DNA of 64,000 nt from assembly GCF_019511345.1 (NCBI RefSeq), contig NZ_JAEUAK010000003.1:310001-374000 (forward strand), read 5' to 3'. The translations under genes were made by a program, and so were the position numbers. The notes below the pieces were generated by a model. The model had not been told where the DNA came from. It saw only the letters and a list, made by a program, of their open reading frames with translations, and did not search any database. Shown one piece after another: positions 62,982 through 64,000 of this stretch. Each line of letters starts with the position of its first letter. Positions within the stretch are counted from its first letter, which is position 1. This stretch comes from Rhizobium mesosinicum (GTDB taxonomy: Bacteria > Pseudomonadota > Alphaproteobacteria > Rhizobiales > Rhizobiaceae).

Positions 62982-64000
62982 ATGACTGCACCGCATCCTC
63001 CTAGAACCCATATCGGCAATCATCCCCTGCATCCGGAAACTCAGATGCTGAATTACGGCTATGATCCGGAACTCTCCGAAGGCGCGGTCAAGCCCCCCGT
63101 CTTCTTAACGTCCACCTTCGTTTTCAACTCTGCGGAAGACGGTCGCGATTTCTTCGATTACGTCTCTGGCCGAAAAGAGCCGCCGGAAGGCAAGGGGGCA
63201 GGCCTTGTCTATTCGCGCTTCAATCATCCAAACAGCGAGATCGTCGAAGATCGCCTTGCAGTCTATGAGCGGGCCGAGAGTGGCGCGGTGTTTTCATCGG
63301 GAATGTCTGCCATCGCGACGGTCCTGCTTGCCTTCGTCCGTCCGGGGGATGCCATCCTCCACTCACAGCCGCTCTATGGCGGGACGGAAACGTTGCTTGC
63401 AAAGACCTTCCTCAACTTTGGCGTTTCCGCCGTTGGTTTTGCCGATGGCGTCAGCGAAGCCTCGATCAAGGCCGCGACCGAGGAGGCAATGACCAAAGGC
63501 CGTGTCTCGGTCATCCTCGTCGAGACGCCCGCAAACCCGACCAATAGTCTTGTCGATATCGCGACGATCCGCCGGATTGCCGATACGATCGGCCAGAAGC
63601 AGGGCCATACACCCCTTGTCGCCTGCGACAACACGCTGCTCGGTCCGGTCTTCCAGCGCCCTATCGAGCACGGCGCAGACATTTCCCTCTATTCCCTGAC
63701 CAAATATGTCGGCGGCCATTCGGATTTGATCGCCGGAGCAGCACTTGGAAGCCGGACACTGATCAAGCAGGTGAAAGCGCTTCGCGGCGCCATCGGCACG
63801 CAGCTCGATCCGCATTCATGCTGGATGCTAGGGCGTTCGCTCGAAACGCTGCAGATCCGCATGGAGCGGGCAAACAGCAATGCCAGGGCAGTGGCGGATT
63901 TTCTCAGACAGCATCCCAAGGTCGAGACGATCCATTATCTTCCATATAGCGATCCCGTCTCCGCCGTCGGCAGGACGTTTGCAGCCCAGTGCAGCGGCGC
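62982..64000 (+). CDS. Cys/Met metabolism PLP enzyme (cystathionine gamma-synthase/lyase family), partial
   Basis: PLP fold-type I enzyme cut by the right window edge, with 339 codons present. The ATG follows GAGGGAGACG. Family landmarks are [50 protein letters not shown], and the PLP lysine Lys241 in [17 protein letters not shown]. Family members catalyse cystathionine synthesis or gamma-/beta-elimination of sulfur amino acids. The N-terminal extension ([20 protein letters not shown]) is typical of the rhizobial 'cystathionine gamma-synthase family' branch. The exact reaction cannot be settled without the C-terminus. Confidence 0.92.
   Translation, partial: MTAPHPPRTHIGNHPLHPETQMLNYGYDPELSEGAVKPPVFLTSTFVFNSAEDGRDFFDYVSGRKEPPEGKGAGLVYSRFNHPNSEIVEDRLAVYERAESGAVFSSGMSAIATVLLAFVRPGDAILHSQPLYGGTETLLAKTFLNFGVSAVGFADGVSEASIKAATEEAMTKGRVSVILVETPANPTNSLVDIATIRRIADTIGQKQGHTPLVACDNTLLGPVFQRPIEHGADISLYSLTKYVGGHSDLIAGAALGSRTLIKQVKALRGAIGTQLDPHSCWMLGRSLETLQIRMERANSNARAVADFLRQHPKVETIHYLPYSDPVSAVGRTFAAQCSG

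Overview
The window reads as a GC-rich alphaproteobacterial replicon of the Rhizobium/Agrobacterium type, probably a plasmid, chromid or accessory chromosomal region. The grounds are the dense ABC uptake operons each paired with a divergent LacI, GntR or MocR regulator, the protein sequences, and the absence of ribosomal, tRNA or core replication genes. The assignment is inferred from gene content only; both window edges cut through genes. || Layout. 1-6368: a peptide-family ABC operon (binding protein, glycoside hydrolase, permease running off the left edge) facing a LacI regulator. 6365-8587: an IS3-type transposase scar, a Bcr/CflA-type drug exporter and its divergent TetR regulator with a palindromic operator and an apparently leaderless start. 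9231-14499: a GH38 alpha-mannosidase and a transketolase. 14600-20304: a carbohydrate ABC operon (binding protein, ATPase, two permeases, GNAT acetyltransferase) facing a GntR/UTRA regulator with a TGGT-N4-ACCA operator. 20675-24493: an exported epoxide hydrolase and a two-ring CDC48/VAT-type AAA ATPase, followed by a non-coding stretch with seven copies of an 11-bp motif. 25195-29991: an AfuABC-like ABC transporter ending tail to tail with an inositol-monophosphatase-family gene. 30122-33961: pyruvate:quinone oxidoreductase (poxB) and a class III cyclase with TPRs. 34579-42193: a 2113-residue mosaic secreted-type protein with a nearly perfect internal duplication, then a COG0523 metallochaperone GTPase. 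42204-48527: an amino-acid ABC operon with an M20 amidohydrolase and an NMT1-like protein, facing a MocR regulator. 48535-56772: a sugar ABC operon with a TIM-barrel isomerase and a GMC oxidoreductase, facing a LacI regulator with two operators. 56810-61584: an operon of Xre regulator, SARP/BTAD-TPR regulator, 72-residue protein, YcaO enzyme, TfuA protein and probably an 83-residue protein. 62174-64000: a degenerate DMSP-lyase-like cupin and a truncated Cys/Met-metabolism PLP enzyme. || The most interesting locus is the YcaO-TfuA operon at 57155-61584. YcaO with TfuA is the enzyme pair known for backbone thioamidation of peptides or proteins, and here it comes with a small candidate substrate immediately upstream and two dedicated regulators. 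The small ORF and the YcaO gene lie in the same reading frame separated by one TGA, and YcaO-like sequence continues upstream of the first conventional start codon. Other leads are the 11-bp repeat cluster behind the CDC48 gene, the 1167-bp duplication in the giant protein, a recurring hairpin between binding-protein genes and the rest of their ABC operons, and a possible 3-keto-glycoside pathway at 48535-55459. || How genes work together: most of the window is scavenging of plant- or soil-derived carbohydrates, phosphorylated compounds and amino-acid conjugates, each operon with its own ligand-responsive repressor. Function calls rest on reading motifs by eye; no database search was run.
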